Shown piece after piece: positions 20,499 to 31,002 of a stretch of DNA of 35,928 nt (its first letter is position 1; the number at the start of each line of letters is the position of its first letter). The notes under the pieces were generated by a model that saw nothing but the letters and a program-made list of their open reading frames with translations, was not told the DNA's origin and ran no database searches. This stretch comes from Porphyra umbilicalis (taxonomy: Eukaryota > Rhodophyta > Bangiophyceae > Bangiales > Bangiaceae): contig KV918780.1 in the NCBI GenBank assembly GCA_002049455.2, forward strand, positions 443,076 to 479,003. The letters run 5' to 3'. The translations under genes were made by a program, and so were the position numbers.

Positions 20499-21395
20499 CT
20501 CTGTCCATCGGACGTCGTCGCACACTTGAACGCGTGCGGCGCATTGCAACTGTCCAGGTATGCGTAGGAAGTAGTGTACGCGGATGAAAGCTGTGAGCGA
20601 AGAGGGGGATCAGGAAGGTGCCTCGACGGTCAACCGTGTGCAGACGGTGAACGCCACGACGACGGTGGGTGCTTCTAGGATGGGCGCAGACCGCTCTCAG
20701 TGAGCAGGACCGGGCACGGTGGCAGAAATGACGGGTTTCCACACCATCAGCGTCCATGTCTGGCATATCCTGACAATTCCTGCCCTGAAGGGACGGGGAG
20801 GGGGGGCGGTCCGGCCGCGAGTTTACAGGGACCACGTTTACAGACAGTTGTTCTAGCATCTTGGCTGAGCTGGTGTGCCATCAGACGGTTTGTGTGGGGT
20901 GGGTGACACCGGGCCTCAAACCGATCGCTCCACGGGGCTTCGGCCAGTGGTGGCCCGCCGTAATGTGTACGTGGCGCTCGTCTGACTCCGACCGCGAGGG
21001 GCCGACGCATGTCTTTGTTGGCCCACTCTCCTGCTCACGTTGTGGCCGCCTGGCAGCTCTACGCTCACGTCACAAGAGAGGTTGTCAGGCACATGCCTAC
21101 CTTTTCAGGAAAGAGGGTACGAATGAAGACGAGCGACCATTTTATTGGAGTGCCGGCCGCATCTTTGCCCGGCACGCGAGTTTTAGCCATCCCAGGTGCA
21201 GGTTTTGAGGCCCTAGGTAGAAAATATGTCAGCAAGAGCAATCATCTGAGGCGGCCCACCCTCATTTGTCCGTGTTGCTCTCAGAAAAGCGCGATACGGG
21301 GAGCAGACGAGCGCCCAGAGCCTTCAAGAGTGACATGGAGTGGTGATGGAGGCGCGCTACGCTGCGACGTGGGATGCACGCAGTTTTGGAAATGG
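20499..21395 (+). repeat. Right arm of inverted duplication
   Basis: Core 20499-21204 mirrors 19418-18713. Beyond 21204 the homology to the left flank persists but drops, seen in GCAAGAGC blocks and in a later TGGGATGCAC segment. One frame continues to 21620 with LICPCCSQK and LRCDVGCTQF, Cys pairs that are absent from the left copy, so the two copies have diverged outside the core. Confidence 0.9.
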
Positions 21396-21660
21396 CGAAT
21401 CGGTTCGGGATCATTTTTGTGGCGGCTCCTGCTTTTTCTTGGCATCGTTGTTCGCCGCATGGTGTCTGCGCGCTGTTTTTTCGCGTCTTTGCATCGTAAA
21501 AGCACAGAGGGAGACCGGCAGCTGGCTCTGAGCCGTTGCAAGGTTGCTGGCGCTGTGCTCTGTGGTGGTGTGTTGCGTTGCGGTGTGTGCGTGGTGTGGC
21601 ATCGTGTGGCCGGCCTATAGGGGCTATTGACCTTCTTGGGCGGTTCAGCGCCTGTGCGCT

Positions 21661-23084
21661 ATGACGGGGCGGCAGAGGGCTCTTGCGAAGTGCAAGTGTT
21701 GTGGCCACCAATCGCAGGATGGCGGTGCCAAGCACGATGCTCGCAATTGCGATATGGTCACTGTTGAGTGCCCCTGTCGCCTGAGTCAGCAGAGCCCCAT
21801 GTTTACCGCTACCCCACGCCACACAAAGACGTGTTCAACTCAAGCAGGCGCTCGTGTCATGCACTGTGACCTTTGTGTCAAGGACGGGCACATGGCCATG
21901 ACGATCAAGTACGAGGCGCTGTACGAAAAGGTAAGCTTCGACGACGGTTTCAATCCAGGCCCTAAGACATGATGTGGGGTACACGTTGACTTGTGCGTGT
22001 TCTGGAGCGTCGTCTGACTGTGACGGGCCTCCGTGTTTCTTCTTCAATGGGTCTCTGTGTGTGTGTGTCACGTCTGGATTTTTGATTGTCTCGCATGGCT
22101 TTTCTTTTCCAGGCCACCGAGAAAGGAAAACTTGTCTTCCGCCACAAGCGCAACTTTGTCATGTCAGCCGCCGTGATGGTGTGCCCTTCTCCTTCTATGA
22201 CGAACGCCTACGTCAAGAAAGCGCAGGAGGCCGCACAGAAGCGCTACGCGGAGAAGGACGACGACCACCGCAAGGAGAAGGCGGCAACCAAGGCGCTCCA
22301 CACTGCACATCCCTCAGTCGTGGGACGTGACGGCGCCATGGCGGGATCAAGGGCCGCGGGGGCCTCCTCGACTCCCAGCTACGCGGCCACGGACATGGAC
22401 AATCTCATGGTAGTTGCCAGCCGCCAAGGAAAGGTCACCGCCGCCACGCATGCCAAGAACAAGGACAAGTTGCGAGCTGCTTTTGCTTACCGCGGGGCGG
22501 GGTTCTCTTCCTCAAGCGCCAAGATTTTGGCTGCGGCTGACGAAGCTGGTGGTCTGCAGGCATTGCCCGACAATGAGCGCCGTCGGGGACGTGATGCTCT
22601 TCTGGGCGTTGACACGCCGCTCAAGAAAATCCAGACGGTGTTGTCTGCGCACGGGGCAGCCCGTTCGACCTCACGGGCCCTGTCGCTCGCAGCATCGCCC
22701 ATGCGGCTTCGCGCGCCTGCGACGACCCCAAGCAGTCGGCTGGTGGCCAATGGCGTTGTGCACACCCTCGACACCATGACGGCGCCGTCTACTGCTGGAC
22801 CAAGCGAGCCCAATGTAGCTTCTTTGCTGGACGCTTTGGGTGTCTTCGACCTGTTCAAGAAGCGGTACACCATCAAGGACGACGCCGTCTACCTGGGGCT
22901 GGTCAAGAAGGTCCTCGTGGAGGAGGGGATCTCTGGGCCTGTGGTGGTTGACGCTGGCACCCCGGTCAGTGACCTAGTCGGCCTTTTCGAGGGCACCATG
23001 CAGGATGCCAAGCAGTGGACGTTTGGCCACAAGCGGTCCTTGGACATATTTTTCAGCTACTGTCGGGAGGTCACAGCTCTTTGA
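21661..23084 (+). CDS. Two-exon Cys-rich protein of unknown function
   Basis: Exon 1 is 21661-21930 and exon 2 22113-23084. The intron 21931-22112 starts GTAAGC after AAAAG and ends CTTTTCTTTTCCAG, in phase 0. The join gives 413 residues, ATG to TGA. Residues 11-77 hold many potential zinc ligands: C11, C13, C14, H16, H25, C30, C37, C39, H54, C58, H68, C69, C72 and H77, suggesting one or two zinc-binding folds. Residues about 90-160 are Lys/Ala-rich and helical; 210-260 is Ala/Ser/Pro-rich. The C-terminal 90 residues look folded, with LLDALGVFDLFKKRYTIKD and VYLGLVKKVLVEEG, which could be a SAM-like or other small helical domain, though I cannot assign it. No known family recognised. Moderate GC and clean splice sites make it one of the best non-transposase gene candidates here. 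Confidence 0.7.
21931..22112 (+). other. Intron of the Cys-rich protein gene
   Basis: 182 bp with donor AAAAG|GTAAGC and acceptor TTTTCTTTTCCAG|GCC. It removes a TGA in the exon 1 frame at about 21970. A (GT)n-like stretch GTGTGTGTGTGTC lies at about 22056-22068. Confidence 0.75.
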
Positions 23085-23199
23085 TACGATATTTGTTAGT
23101 GTTTTTGCATTCTTTCTTGTTCATTCGCTGTTTGCTTGTGCATGACGGTGCTACATTGCGTACGATAGAAAATCCAGCGGATCTCTCTCGTCTTCGATT

Positions 23200-25735
23200 T
23201 GTCTCTCAGTCTTTGTCCTCGTATGGCGGGGGCGCCGCGCCCGCTGCGGTTCCTGGTGGCCCATTGGCCGCCCCCCCCCCGGGTTTTCGACCTGGGGCGG
23301 GTGAGGCGGCCCCTTCCCCCCCACTCGGCGGTGTCGGCGGGGGAAGGGGGCTGTTTCCCCCTTTGGGGCGGGCGGCGATCGGCTGGCCGGCCGCCGCCCC
23401 AACGTCTATTGCTGTTCGTTCTCTTCTTGGCGGCGGCGGCGGCGGTGCTCACCCTCTCGGCGGTCAATGACAAGGACGTGCTCACCCACGACTACCACAA
23501 GGTCAAGGACAAGACGGCTGTCGTAAGGGTGCTCGAGAGGGTGCACGTGGTGTCGGTGCGCGTTTCGGTGGCGGCGGTGCTGTCGGTGTTGGTGCGGCGG
23601 GGGGTGTTGGTGCTGCCCTGGCGTCGGCGGGGGCTGTTCGCCCTCCTGCTGCTGCTGCTTCCCCTGCTGGGGGGGAATGGACTTTGGTTGTCCGCGGTGG
23701 GCGTCGCCATGGGAGCGGACCTGAGGGAGGGCGGGCGGCTGCCGCTGGGGGACCTGCCGGTGCTGCTGGTGTACCGCCGGCTGCTCCCCCTGCTGGTGGT
23801 CGCCCGCTCCCCCTTGTCGCCGCCGCCCCGGCGCGCCACGCCCTGCTGTCGCCGGTGGAGCGGGCGGCGCGTGCCGCCGCGCTGCTCACGCGCTAGCGGC
23901 CGCGCGCGGGGGCGCTAGTCGCCCTCGAGACTGCATACGTCTCGGGGGTGACGCGTGCCGCCCCCTTCCAGCGCCTGCGCGCGTTGCTGGCCGACCTGAC
24001 CGGTGCGCAAGTCCACGCAATCGTGGACGTGCGCCTGTTTGGGTCGGTTACCGCGGTGACCCTGGCGTCCATCTCTGTGGCCGCGTTTTCGGCGGCGGTC
24101 GCCACTGGCGCCACCGCCCGCGTCCTGACCCTCCTGCGCGGGGCCGACCCGTGGGGCTCCGCGCTGCTCGGCTCCCGCTGGCGGGCGCAGCTGGTGGCCG
24201 ACGCCGCGGCTGCCGAAGCGGCCGCGCGCTGTCGCCGACGCGTGACCGAGCAGTTTGCCGACCTGGCGGCGCGGACGACCATGCCCCTGTACCTGCGTGC
24301 GTCACTGGAAGCCCACTATAGGGGAGACCTAGAGGCGCACGCTGGTACCGGAGGGGTGGTCGCTGCGTCGTCTGCGGCCGCCCGCGGCGGTTCCGGCGCC
24401 GCGTTGGCGGCAGCGACCGCCGCCGCCGCCGACAAATTGGCGGGTGGGGGCGCCGCGGCGTCAGCCGCCGCGCATCCCGCTGCCGCCGAGCCCCCGTCCC
24501 GCCACGTGTGGGGCACGGCGGCGGTGGGGGCCGACGTTTTCGCGTCGACGGCGGCCGTCGCGACGACGGCGGCCACCCCTGGCGATTCCGCCGAGTTGGC
24601 GGTGGCCACCGCCGCCGCCGCCGCAATTGCTGCAGGCGGGGGAGCCGCTGAGTCCGCCGCCGCGCCTCCCGCCGCCGCCCGGCCCCCGCCCCGCCACGTG
24701 TCGACCCCATGGCGGGGGGGCCGACGTTTTCATTTCGACGGCCGCCGCCGCGACGTCGGCGGCCTCGCCCGGCGTCTCGGCCGCGTCTGTGGCGGGCGCA
24801 ACCGCCCCCACATGTCTGCCTCGGGGGAGGGGCTGGCCGCCCACCGCGCGTCGCCGGCGGCAGTCGCGTCTACGGCGACGAACCCCGGTGGTTCTTCGGG
24901 GTCGACAGCGGCATGTGCCGCCGCCGCAGCAATTTCGGCAGGCGGCGGTCACACAATACTCCCCGCCGCGCCTCTCGCCATCCCCCCGCCCTTTCCTCGG
25001 CCTGGAACTGCGACCGTGGTGCCCGACACTGGCTTTGTCGCGTCGGCGGCGGGCTCGGCGATGGACTTATCGTCCGACGCCAATCCCGCCGCCGGCGAGC
25101 TGCCCGCCGCCTCCGCGTCGCCAACGGCGACCGTGGCGTCGGCCACCAGGCCTCCCCCGACCGCTGGCGCTCCCGCGGCTGCGCCGCCGCCGCGAACGGC
25201 TGTCCCCTCTCCCCCGGGCGAGCCGGCGGCCCCCCCCCCCGCCAAAAAGGCTGTCCGCGGCAGGCATGGTCGGCGTTCTGGGGCGTCGTCGGCGTCCGCC
25301 ATGCCCGCCGAGGAGGCTTCCGGTATGGACGTCGACGATCCGCTCGCCGCGGCCACCGCGGCGGACGGACAAGGCGGATCGGCCGCCGCCCCGCCCCCGG
25401 CGGCGGCTGTCGCCCCTCCCCCCGCCCCGACCGGGTCCGCCCCGGGGCCATCTGCCGCCGCCACGGTGTCGGCGGCAGCGGGCGCCACGACGCCTGCTGC
25501 GGCGGCGCTGCCGCCGCCGACCGCGAGGGCGTCCGCGCGCGGTGGCGGCGCTGCCGCCGCCAATCTCGCGCGTCGTAGTTCGTCGGCAGGGGGTGGTCCG
25601 GGTGTCGCAAAGCGACGCACCCGGACCACCCCGGCCGGGCTGGCGCGTGCGCTCGCCGCCGCCGGCGGCAGTTTACTGCGCGGCGCCGTGTCGCTGCCGC
25701 CGCCGGCTGGGCAGGATGCGGCCGCCAGCGTGGCC
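23200..25735 (+). other. GC-rich stretch with Ala/Pro-rich open frame, nature unknown
   Basis: One plus frame is open with only two interruptions (TGA 23468-23470 and TAG 23894-23896) until it enters the left direct repeat and stops at 25762. Part of it looks protein-like: AARTTMPLYLRASLEAHYRG near 24290 and KKAVRGRHGRRSG followed by AMPAEEASGMDVDDP near 25240-25350. Most is Ala/Pro/Gly and could be chance openness in GC-rich DNA. No ATG precedes the first 110 codons of the long segment starting at 23948. It may be a disordered gag-like or host sequence into which the retroelement repeat is joined. No domain recognised. Confidence 0.25.
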
Positions 25736-26446
25736 GCGTCTGCTGCCCATCTCACAGCGTGAGTCCTGCGTAGCTGACACGCATCTACGTATGACAGCTT
25801 TACACGAAGATTGGTGAGCAGCGTCCGATCTTCCTGTCTGATTCTCCCGCTCTTGATCGTGTGGCAGAGAGTTTCTGCACAAACTTTACAGCGCCCCGCC
25901 CGAACCTGAATGTAACTTGCTGTGACTTGCTGTGAGCGTTTCGCAGATCCGATCATTCTTTGGCGACGCGCCATATCGAATCGAGTTGGAATTATCCAAA
26001 TTCGAAAATGGGGCTCGACGTTCGTTAGGGCACGTTCACATTGACAAGCACCTACGTGTGCCCTATTAAACGAATTTAGACACGTTTCATCAATTCCCTG
26101 GACTTTGGTCTAGGGTACTTATCAACATGCGCATGGGGTCACACACATAACTTTTTTTTTTCTCCAGTGCACGCGCGGGAGTACTTGCGGTTGGCCCCAT
26201 GTGCACACCTTTTCGGGCGGTACGCAGTGTATCGATCACTGCTGCGGGTCCTTTGGGCATGGTTCGGTGCGCAACATGCGTCCAGCACTTTCTGTAGCTT
26301 TTCTCGTCTGTAGCATGTCAGCCGCGGTCATACGGACGCCGTACGTCGCTTTTCGTAGGATGTCCGGGTCAGTTGCCTCAGAATGAGGGTGGTGCGTTCA
26401 GACCCCCGGAAACGTCGATCTGGTCAGACGCGTCGACTGTATTTTG
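25736..26446 (+). repeat. Left 711-bp direct repeat of the DIRS-like element
   Basis: Matches 30292-31002 over its whole length with no net gap and about four differences (T/A near 25912, G/A near 26107, G/A near 26199, G/A near 26439), about 99.4 percent identity. It is less GC-rich than its surroundings and holds TATTAAA at 26064-26070 and a long T run followed by CTCCAG at 26152-26167, resembling a promoter and a splice acceptor. Ends are GCGTC...ATTTTG, not TG...CA. The first 82 bp include the last codons of the pol frame in the right copy. Confidence 0.93.
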
Positions 26447-26754
26447 CTTTGTTATTATTGCTTTTCTCCTTGTAACTGTCGATCGATTGACTCGGTCGTT
26501 TGTGCGGCTCGGGCGCAATTGAACCCCGCGGGAGTGGGCACGCGACTGAACGCGCCGGCCGGCCTGGACGGCGGCGGCGGGGGGAGGCGGCGGGGCTCGG
26601 GCCGCACTTAACGACCCGCCGCCCCCCGCTGCTCTTCTCCCGCCTGACCTGGCACGTCCGTCGTCTTCGCGCTCTGGGTTTCCGTGCGCTCAGACGACGT
26701 CTAGGGGCCTCCTGTTGGGGGTCACTGGGCTGACGGTACTCGGGTTGCGGCCCA
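26447..26754 (+). other. 5' leader between left repeat and gag
   Basis: Begins with an AT-rich TTGTTATTATTGC patch, then becomes GC-rich. It contains no recognised gene and is probably the untranslated leader of the element. Confidence 0.4.
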
Positions 26755-28226
26755 ATGCTGGCGCTTGCGCCAACGTCGCCCCTTCCGGGGGGCCGTGGAG
26801 TGGGGGACTCCTCCCCCGCGCCTCTCCGACCCCTTGCGGGTACCGGTGAACTTGCTGTCCCTGGGGTGACTTTGGTGTTGTGTGCTGTGGCGGTGTCCTC
26901 TTCTTCCTGGGCCCTAGTTTTAGGGCTGCTGCAGGTTGTGTTGACGGACCTGCCCGGCGTCGTGCAGTGTGCAGGCGACGAGGACGAGATCTCACCCACT
27001 GGTGGCGGTGGTGTTGGCGGCGGCGGCGGCGGGGACGGCGGTTCCCCCCCCCCCCCTCTGCCCCTTCCCCTCCGCCCCCTCCTCCTCCTCTCGACCCGCC
27101 CGCCGGCGGTGGCGGTGACGGCCGCGGTGGCCCCCCCCGACGCAACCCACCCCGCGGCGCCCGCCCGGCCTTTGATCCCGACGCGGAAGACGAGGAGGAG
27201 GGCGATCCCGACGCAGACGACAGCGACTACCTGCCGCTCGAAGACTACGCCTACTCCTCGGCGGACGCCTCGGCGGACGCCTCTGTTGGTCCTGCCGTCC
27301 CCCGCCTCCCGCGGGCGTCGCCGCCTTCCTATTTTTCCCGGTCGAGCGAACGCCGGGCCCTTGGCCGCCGCACGCCCATTTGGGGCTTCTCGGTGCCGCC
27401 CTCACGCCCCGACGAGTTCGGTGACCGTTTCCCGCGCCCTTTTCGCGTGCACAACGACTCGCGCTGGTCCGAGGCCTTCGCCTCGGCACCCGCGCCGGTC
27501 CTCGACGACGCGCGCACGGTGTATAACGGCTGCGCCTGGTTGCAGGCGATTCACAACCGCCTGCTCGACGCGGAGGTTTCGCGCCTGCGCGGCGAGCTTT
27601 TGGTGCGCGAGCTCCTGAACGAGGTGATCTACACGCGCGCGGCGTTGCATCAGCTCTACCTGATCTTCTCTACCCGCTACCACGTCTTGGCCGAACAGTC
27701 GTCTAATCCGACGCTGTCGGCCAACCTGCAAGACCTGCTGCTGGCTCCCGCCGACAGCGACAGCGTCTACTCGCCGACAACCTCCTTTTTCGAGTGGTCG
27801 GTGCTCGCGCACCGCGCGTACTCGATCTCCCGGGAGCAGGCGCTGCACGTGCAGTCGCGCCTCCACCCGCGGCGCGGCGGTCTGTCGGCTCCTCCCCCGC
27901 CGCCGGGGGGTCTCACTCCCAGTGCCCGTCGCCGCCACGCGCGTCAGCTCCGCCTCCAGCAGTTAACTGCTGGGGGCGCCGCCCACCCCCCCGTCCGCGG
28001 CCCCAATGGCGCTGGACGCGGCGGAGGCGGTGGCGGCGGGACTCACGGCGGAGGCGGCGGCGGCGGCAGCGGTGGCGGCCGCCAGCGTGACGGGTCCTCC
28101 GGTGTTGTCCACCCGCGCGGCAGCGGCGGCGGCGGCGGCGGCGACGGGCGCGGCGGCGGCGGCGGCGGCGGCCACAGGGGCAGCGGCGGCGGACCTTCCG
28201 CCTCCGCCCCCGCGGCCTCGTCCTAG
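26755..28226 (+). CDS. gag-like protein of the DIRS-like element (apparent frameshift at a C run)
   Basis: The main frame ends at TAG 28224-28226 but has no in-frame ATG. An ATG at 26755 opens another frame that reads GDEDEISPTGGGG and meets the main frame at a 13-C run (27044-27056), so a one-base length difference there would join them. After the run come a Pro/Gly segment, an acidic patch (FDPDAEDEEEGDPDADDSDY), then a helix-rich core of about 150 residues: LDDARTVYNGCAWLQAIHNR, LRGELLVRELLNEVIYTRAA, LHQLYLIFSTRYHVLAEQ. The C terminus is Gly/Arg-rich, a likely RNA-binding tail. A gene just upstream of RT with this layout is typical of gag. No zinc knuckle is seen. Confidence 0.65.
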
Positions 28227-30373
28227 CCGCCGCCGGCGCCATGCAGCCGCACCGCCGACCGATCGGCGGCTGCGGTCGGGCTCCCCCTCTCGCTTGCCGG
28301 AGGGGCGGCCGACGACCCAGGCAAGCAAGCGTCGCAGCCGACCACACCGGTCGGAGCGCCGCGCCGCCTCGTTGCGGCTGGCCGCCGAAGCTGCCCGGAC
28401 GCCCCCGCTCGCCCACGCGGCGCGCGTGCGCGCCTCGCTCCCTCGATGGGCGGCGATCGGCGCCTCGCCGTGGGTGCTCCGCGTCCTCAAGTACGGCTAC
28501 CGAATCCCGTGGTCCCGCCCTCCCCCCCCCGCCGGCTCCCCCCTACCCGCAATCGCCCGCGGACCTGAAGTTCGGCTGCGCGACGGCCGACTCCTGGGTC
28601 GCAAACGGCTTCGTGTACGAGATGACGCCGGCGGAAGCAGCGGCAGCGCTGGACGTGGCGCCGACGTTCGTGGTCAAGCATTCCAAGGACCGGCTTGTGG
28701 CGGACCTGTCCGCAAAAAACGCCGACGTGCAGGACCGCCCCTTCCGGTACGACAACCTGCCGCGCTACGCGAGTCAGCTGTCGCCCGGCGACCACCTCTT
28801 CAGTTGGGACATCTCGGAGGCGTTTTTCCACGTCCCTCTGTCCCCGGCGGATCAACGCCGGCTTGCGTTCCGCGTGGGCGTCCGCGTCTTGGTCCCCCTG
28901 GTGCTGCCTTTCGGCATGAAGTTGTCCCCCTACGCCTTCACCAAGGTGCTCCGGCCTGTGGTAGCGACGCTGCGTCGCCAGGGCCTAGCGGTCCTGGCCT
29001 ACATGGACGATTTTTGCGGGCGGCCCCCGGGGCCTTCCCCCTCGTCGTCCGACGCGGCGACGGCGACGCGGGCTTGCGTGCTGGACCTGTTTGCCGATCT
29101 AGGCCTGGCGGTTCACCCGACCAAGGGCGCCGTGGTGGGCACCACCACGCTGCCGATCTTGGGCTACGTGCTCGATACCGTTCGGCGTCTGATCTTGTTG
29201 CCGCCTTCCCGCTTGGACGCGCTCGTCGTGGCGGCGGGAGCGCTCCTGACCACCGCCTGCTCGTCCGGCCGTCGCGTGCCCTTCAAGGCCCTGCAACGCT
29301 TCACGGGCAAGGCGGTCTCCTGCTCCCTAGCCCTCCCTGCCGGCCGGCTCTACCTGCGGCGGCTTTATACCGCCCAGAAAGGACACCGGCATTCTCGCAC
29401 AGTCCGCCTGCCGCACGGCGCCGTCCGCGACCTGACCTGGTGGCGGCGGCTGAAGAGTGGCTCCGACGTCGGTCGCGCCCTGTGGCCGCCGTCATTGGGG
29501 CTCCTCACCACCGACGCGTCGCAGTACGGGTGGGGCGGGACGTGGAACGAGCTGGTTCCCGCCCGCGGTTTCTTCTCCGCGGCGGACCGTCCCTCGCACA
29601 TCAACGTCAAGGAGGTGGCGGCGGTGCGCTTGTCGTTGCTCTCCTTGCACCGGCACTTCCCCATCCGCGCTGGCGAGTTGCACCTCCGAATCGACAACCG
29701 GGTTGCGATGACGTGCATCAACCACTTCTCCACGCGCTCGGCCGCCCTCGCCGTCGAGCTGCGCCGGCTGTACGAACTTTGCAAGGAATTAAAGTTGTCC
29801 ATCCGCGCGACCTGGATCGCGTCGGTGGCCAACGTTTGGGCCGACAAGCTCAGCCGGGATCGCGACCGAACGGACTGGCGGCTCCACCCCTCACTCTTCC
29901 GCCGCCTCTCTACGCGGTACGGGGCGCACTCGGTCGACCTTTTTGCCTCCTCCCTCAACACCCACTGCCCCCGCTTCTACTCCCTCCCCGCCTCGCCGGG
30001 CTGCGACGCTGTCAACGGGCTCGCCCAGGATTGGTCGTCCGGCAACCTGTGGGCCAACCCCCCCTTCTCCTTGATCGCGCTCGTGCTCGCCAAGATCGTT
30101 GCCGAGACGGCGACTGTCACGCTCATCCTCCCCGTTTGGCAGGCTCAGGCTTGGTGGGCGGAGGCGCTCGGTCGCGCCAACGAGGCCTTCCTCCTCCCCC
30201 GCAGCGCGGGCCTCTTCGAGGCGGGTCGCTCCCAGCGACCGACGCCCGACCCCCACTGGCGCGCCGCCGCCTTGCGCTTCGAGAACGGCGGGCGTCTGCT
30301 GCCCATCTCACAGCGTGAGTCCTGCGTAGCTGACACGCATCTACGTATGACAGCTTTACACGAAGATTGGTGA
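28006..30373 (+). CDS. DIRS-like pol: reverse transcriptase, RNase H, methyltransferase-like domain
   Basis: Two frames make up one protein. From ATG 28006 (overlapping gag) the frame reads LPRWAAIGASPWVLRVLKYG and GYRIPW, the usual lead-in to DIRS-type RTs. A frame change of +1 is needed at the C run 28522-28530 or the next at 28538-28543. The second frame, open from ATG 28241, carries the rest. Using its numbering: RT with RLVADLSAKN, FSWDISEAFFHVPL (D190), LPFGMKLSPYAFTK and LAYMDDF (D255, D256); RNase H with LLTTDASQYGWGGTW (D425), NVKEVAAV (E458), LRIDNRVAM (D485) and ANVWADKLSR (D535); then a Dam-like domain with HSVDLFASSLNTHCPRFYSL and WANPPFSLI. The last 27 codons lie inside the right direct repeat, ending TGA. 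It would copy element RNA to DNA. No tyrosine recombinase gene was found nearby. Confidence 0.9.
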
Positions 30374-31002
30374 GCAGCGTCCGATCTTCCTGTCTGATTC
30401 TCCCGCTCTTGATCGTGTGGCAGAGAGTTTCTGCACAAACTTTACAGCGCCCCGCCCGAACCTGAATGAAACTTGCTGTGACTTGCTGTGAGCGTTTCGC
30501 AGATCCGATCATTCTTTGGCGACGCGCCATATCGAATCGAGTTGGAATTATCCAAATTCGAAAATGGGGCTCGACGTTCGTTAGGGCACGTTCACATTGA
30601 CAAGCACCTACGTGTGCCCTATTAAACGAATTTAGACACGTTTCATCAATTCCCTGGACTTTAGTCTAGGGTACTTATCAACATGCGCATGGGGTCACAC
30701 ACATAACTTTTTTTTTTCTCCAGTGCACGCGCGGGAGTACTTGCGGTTGGCCCCATGTACACACCTTTTCGGGCGGTACGCAGTGTATCGATCACTGCTG
30801 CGGGTCCTTTGGGCATGGTTCGGTGCGCAACATGCGTCCAGCACTTTCTGTAGCTTTTCTCGTCTGTAGCATGTCAGCCGCGGTCATACGGACGCCGTAC
30901 GTCGCTTTTCGTAGGATGTCCGGGTCAGTTGCCTCAGAATGAGGGTGGTGCGTTCAGACCCCCGGAAACGTCGATCTGGTCAGACGCGTCGACTATATTT
31001 TG
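30292..31002 (+). repeat. Right 711-bp direct repeat of the DIRS-like element
   Basis: Near-identical partner of 25736-26446. The pol frame runs 82 bp into it and stops at 30373. After 31002 the sequence has no relation to the 26447 leader, so the repeat end is sharp. TATTAAA at 30620-30626 could supply a downstream promoter or a 3' processing signal. Confidence 0.93.

Noticed and set aside
18713..21204. DNA transposon with 706-bp terminal inverted repeats
   Set aside because: Homology continues past the supposed outer ends with lower identity, no transposase lies inside, and no target duplication is seen; duplication plus gene conversion fits better.
24949..25974. Minus-strand open frame starting MARRQRMIGSAKRSQQVTA
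   Set aside because: It starts within the direct repeat and is antisense. The related fragment at 8547-8604 keeps the bases but changes residues at most of its differences, so protein-level selection is not supported.
28241..28530. N-terminal 95 residues of the second pol frame as real protein
   Set aside because: The overlapping frame from 28006 carries the conserved DIRS lead-in (WVLRVLKYGYRIPW), so coding before about 28530 is in that frame.
25736..31002. Ordinary Ty3/gypsy or Copia LTR element
   Set aside because: Repeat ends are not TG...CA, no protease or integrase motifs were found, and the RT-RNH-Dam order is DIRS-like.
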